A stretch of 64,000 bases of DNA from Selenomonas sp. oral taxon 892 str. F0426 (lineage in GTDB: Bacteria; Bacillota; Negativicutes; Selenomonadales; Selenomonadaceae), in the NCBI RefSeq assembly GCF_000468035.1, contig NZ_KI260535.1:62001-126000 (forward strand), read 5' to 3'. Each line of letters opens with the position of its first letter. The stretch's first letter is position 1. The translations under genes and the position numbers were made by a program. Below are positions 62,479 through 64,000 of the stretch, piece by piece. The notes beneath the pieces were generated by a model that saw only the letters and a program-made list of their open reading frames with translations, was not told where the DNA came from and ran no database searches.

Positions 62479-62867
62479 TATCATTCTAACACGCACGGCT
62501 GCATGAGGCAAATAAGCCTTTTATCCATCACGCACTCCATCGTAGTATAAAATAATCATATCTGCCCCTATGTATACTTCTCGCAAATAGGTCGGTTGTC
62601 GCTGGAAAAGCTGTATTTCCGACCCATAGAGAGTGTAAATATGGGCAGTTTTTGTTTGTAATTCCAATTTAACCATACCAAATAGAGGATATTGTCTATT
62701 ATAATAGAATATAGGTAATGAATTCACTCTTATAAATTTAATTCAATAGCTAAAATTGTCTTGCTATTTTAGCAATTTTGAGTTACACTAAAAAAAAAGG
62801 TAGACGGCTCATTGACCGCAGATATGTGAGCATCGTCAATTTCATCTGCGTAAAGGGAGTGAATATC
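62479..62867. other. A+T-rich gap with palindromes before the DeoR gene
   Basis: 389 bases, clearly richer in A+T than the neighbours, with no supported gene. GCTAAAAT (62749-62756) and ATTTTAGC (62766-62773) form an inverted repeat upstream of the DeoR-type regulator, a possible self-binding operator. TAGGTCGG and CCGACCCATA near 62585-62630 form another imperfect stem. Confidence 0.5.
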
Positions 62868-63635
62868 ATGTTTCTCGAGGAGCGCCAGGAGCTCATCGTC
62901 CGCATGGTGGAGCGTGACGGTAAGGTCAAGGTCAAAGAGCTCAGCGCCAAATTCAAGGTAACCGAGGATTGTATCCGCAAGGATCTGGGGTCGCTCGAGC
63001 GGCAGGGGCGACTGAAGCGCACCTATGGCGGTGCCGTGAAACTGACGCAGAGCGTTCACATGATCGAGGTCAGCCGTCATCGTCACATGGATGTCGAGGC
63101 AAAACGCCGCATTGCACAGGCTGCCGTCTCCCTTATCCAGGACAAGGACATGGTTTTCCTCGATGTCTCGACGAGCAATCTTGCAATTGCCGAACTTCTC
63201 ATGAAGAGTGACCGCGATCTCACGGTTGTAACAAACATGGTCGACGTACTCGGCGTGCTCGCGCGCAACCCGCGCATCGAGCTGATCTTTGCGGGCGGAC
63301 AGATCAACCGCGGACGCGATGGATTCTGGGGCGGCATGACACAGGATTTCATCGGCAAACTCAAACCCGACATCGCGTTTGTCGGCGCAGTCGGCGTCGA
63401 TGTCAAGGGAAACAGTGTGTCCACCTATGATATCGATGACGGGCTGAACAAGGCACGCATCATTGCGCGCAGCAAACGTGCCTACGTAGTAGCAGAGGCA
63501 CGAAAGCTCTCGACGGACGGCAACTATGACTATACCCCGCTCAACGCCCTTGCAGGCCTTGTGACGGATACAGAACCACCTTCGGACATCCGTGCAGCGG
63601 CGGCAGAACTCGGTGTGGATATCGTACTGCCGTAA
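62868..63635 (+). CDS. DeoR-family transcriptional regulator
   Basis: 255 residues. N-terminal helix-turn-helix VKVKELSAKFKVTEDCIRKD followed by LERQGRLKRTYGGAV, the DeoR signature, and a sugar-phosphate-sensing C-terminal domain (DVSTSNLAIAELL, VTNMVDVLGVLA, GGQINRGRDGFWGG, VGAVGVDVKGN). Usually a repressor of sugar catabolism relieved by a sugar phosphate; the target here is unknown. GGGAGTG precedes ATG 62868; the frame upstream of it is not needed. Confidence 0.93.
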   Translation: MFLEERQELIVRMVERDGKVKVKELSAKFKVTEDCIRKDLGSLERQGRLKRTYGGAVKLTQSVHMIEVSRHRHMDVEAKRRIAQAAVSLIQDKDMVFLDVSTSNLAIAELLMKSDRDLTVVTNMVDVLGVLARNPRIELIFAGGQINRGRDGFWGGMTQDFIGKLKPDIAFVGAVGVDVKGNSVSTYDIDDGLNKARIIARSKRAYVVAEARKLSTDGNYDYTPLNALAGLVTDTEPPSDIRAAAAELGVDIVLP

Positions 63636-63683
63636 ATATCACATCATCGTATATTGTATTGCTTTGCTGGAAAGAACTGTAAA

Positions 63684-63716
63684 AACCGGGACGGTCACTT
63701 GCCGTCTCGGTTTTCT
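63684..63716 (+). terminator. Terminator after the DeoR gene
   Basis: AACCGGGACGG pairs with CCGTCTCGGTT around TCACTTG, followed by TTCTT. Confidence 0.75.
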
Positions 63717-63744
63717 TGTGCGAAAATATATAAGGGGGAATGAT

Positions 63745-64000
63745 ATGAAGGATCTGCTCGATCACTGCACGCTCTGCCCGCGCGGCTGCGGCGTGAATCG
63801 GAATGCCGGCGCACGTGGGTTCTGCGGCGCAGGCCGTGCGGTACGCGTTGCGCGTACGATGCTGCATGAATGGGAGGAGCCGTGCCTGGTCGGCACGCAC
63901 GGCGCAGGCGCGGTATTCTTCGCCCACTGCACGCTGCGCTGTATTTACTGCCAGAATCACGAAATCAGCCATGAAGGGCAAGGCACGGAGATGGACGAGG
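63745..64000 (+). CDS. Radical SAM protein, N-terminal part (runs off the right edge)
   Basis: 85 codons visible from ATG 63745 (AAGGGGG upstream). HCTLCPRGCGVNR and GFCGAG give an extra Cys set, and HCTLRCIYCQNHEIS is the CxxxCxxC cluster motif. This is the layout of the putative PflA-like/PflX-type radical-SAM proteins, not of classic PflA. The rest of the gene, including the SAM-binding motifs, is outside the window. Confidence 0.85.
   Translation, partial: MKDLLDHCTLCPRGCGVNRNAGARGFCGAGRAVRVARTMLHEWEEPCLVGTHGAGAVFFAHCTLRCIYCQNHEISHEGQGTEMDE

Noticed and set aside
62521-62727. 67-codon minus-strand frame in the A+T-rich gap
   Set aside because: Weak ribosome site, no recognised motif, and a base composition where short open frames are expected by chance. 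It cannot be excluded as a foreign small gene.

Overview
The window is G+C-rich, densely packed bacterial DNA. Its gene content points to a diderm Firmicute of the class Negativicutes, close to Selenomonas. Firmicute-type features (fhs/folD, mreB, Firmicute-like gene layout) occur together with outer-membrane features: a TonB-dependent receptor and flagellar P- and L-ring proteins. Pyruvate formate-lyase, an anaerobic ribonucleotide reductase activase and radical-SAM enzymes indicate an anaerobe. This assignment is inferred from gene content; no 16S rRNA gene is present.

Layout. (1) 1-19492, all minus strand: partial valS; a sulfatase-fold protein with a helical N-terminal half; the one-carbon pair fhs/folD; ubiA and ubiD prenylquinone genes; a Tat system (tatC and two tatA); a polyprenyl diphosphate synthase; a NAGPA/AMIN exported protein; flagellar rod and ring genes flgJ-I-H-A-G-F; mreB; and an unknown gene. 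(2) 19653-25369, plus strand: acetyltransferase, deoB, a vestige of pyrimidine-nucleoside phosphorylase, cdd, a CheY/CheX-like pair, mscS, then a DnaA-box cluster ahead of a 94-residue stand-alone glycyl-radical-like protein and nrdG. (3) 25411-29645: DUF819 permease (minus), then acetyltransferase, Cys-rich CCG-like protein, metallo-beta-lactamase-fold hydrolase and holA. (4) 29813-37990, minus: an eight-gene, visibly more A+T-rich glycan-modification island (two GT2 glycosyltransferases, FkbM methyltransferase, SPASM radical SAM, SGNH-like protein, adenylation enzyme, acyl carrier protein, SAM methyltransferase). (5) 38491-44225: pflA/pflB, flavodoxin, YgbA-like protein, asparaginase, TrmO. 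(6) 44691-53814: a 1596-residue TonB receptor fused to a second beta-barrel, trxB with two glutaredoxins, a GntP permease and a SYLF protein. (7) 53862-64000: lysA, the livJHMGF branched-chain amino-acid transporter, a CBS-ACT protein, apbE, gtrA, a DeoR regulator and a partial radical-SAM gene.

How the genes work together. fhs and folD supply one-carbon units. The polyprenyl synthase, UbiA and UbiD plausibly make the menaquinone side chain and ring. Thioredoxin reductase and the two glutaredoxin-like proteins form a redox operon. deoB and cdd form a nucleoside-salvage pair with a deleted phosphorylase between them. The island at 29813-37990 looks like one operon that builds and decorates a glycan, with an activated acyl or aminoacyl group on a carrier protein.

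The most unusual items are the double-barrel receptor, the stand-alone glycyl-radical-like domain under a promoter with three perfect DnaA boxes, the glycan island in which three different enzymes share one N-terminal Rossmann-like module, and two families of small palindromic or terminal-inverted-repeat elements in the gaps between genes. Nothing resembling a tRNA, rRNA, CRISPR array or transposase was seen.
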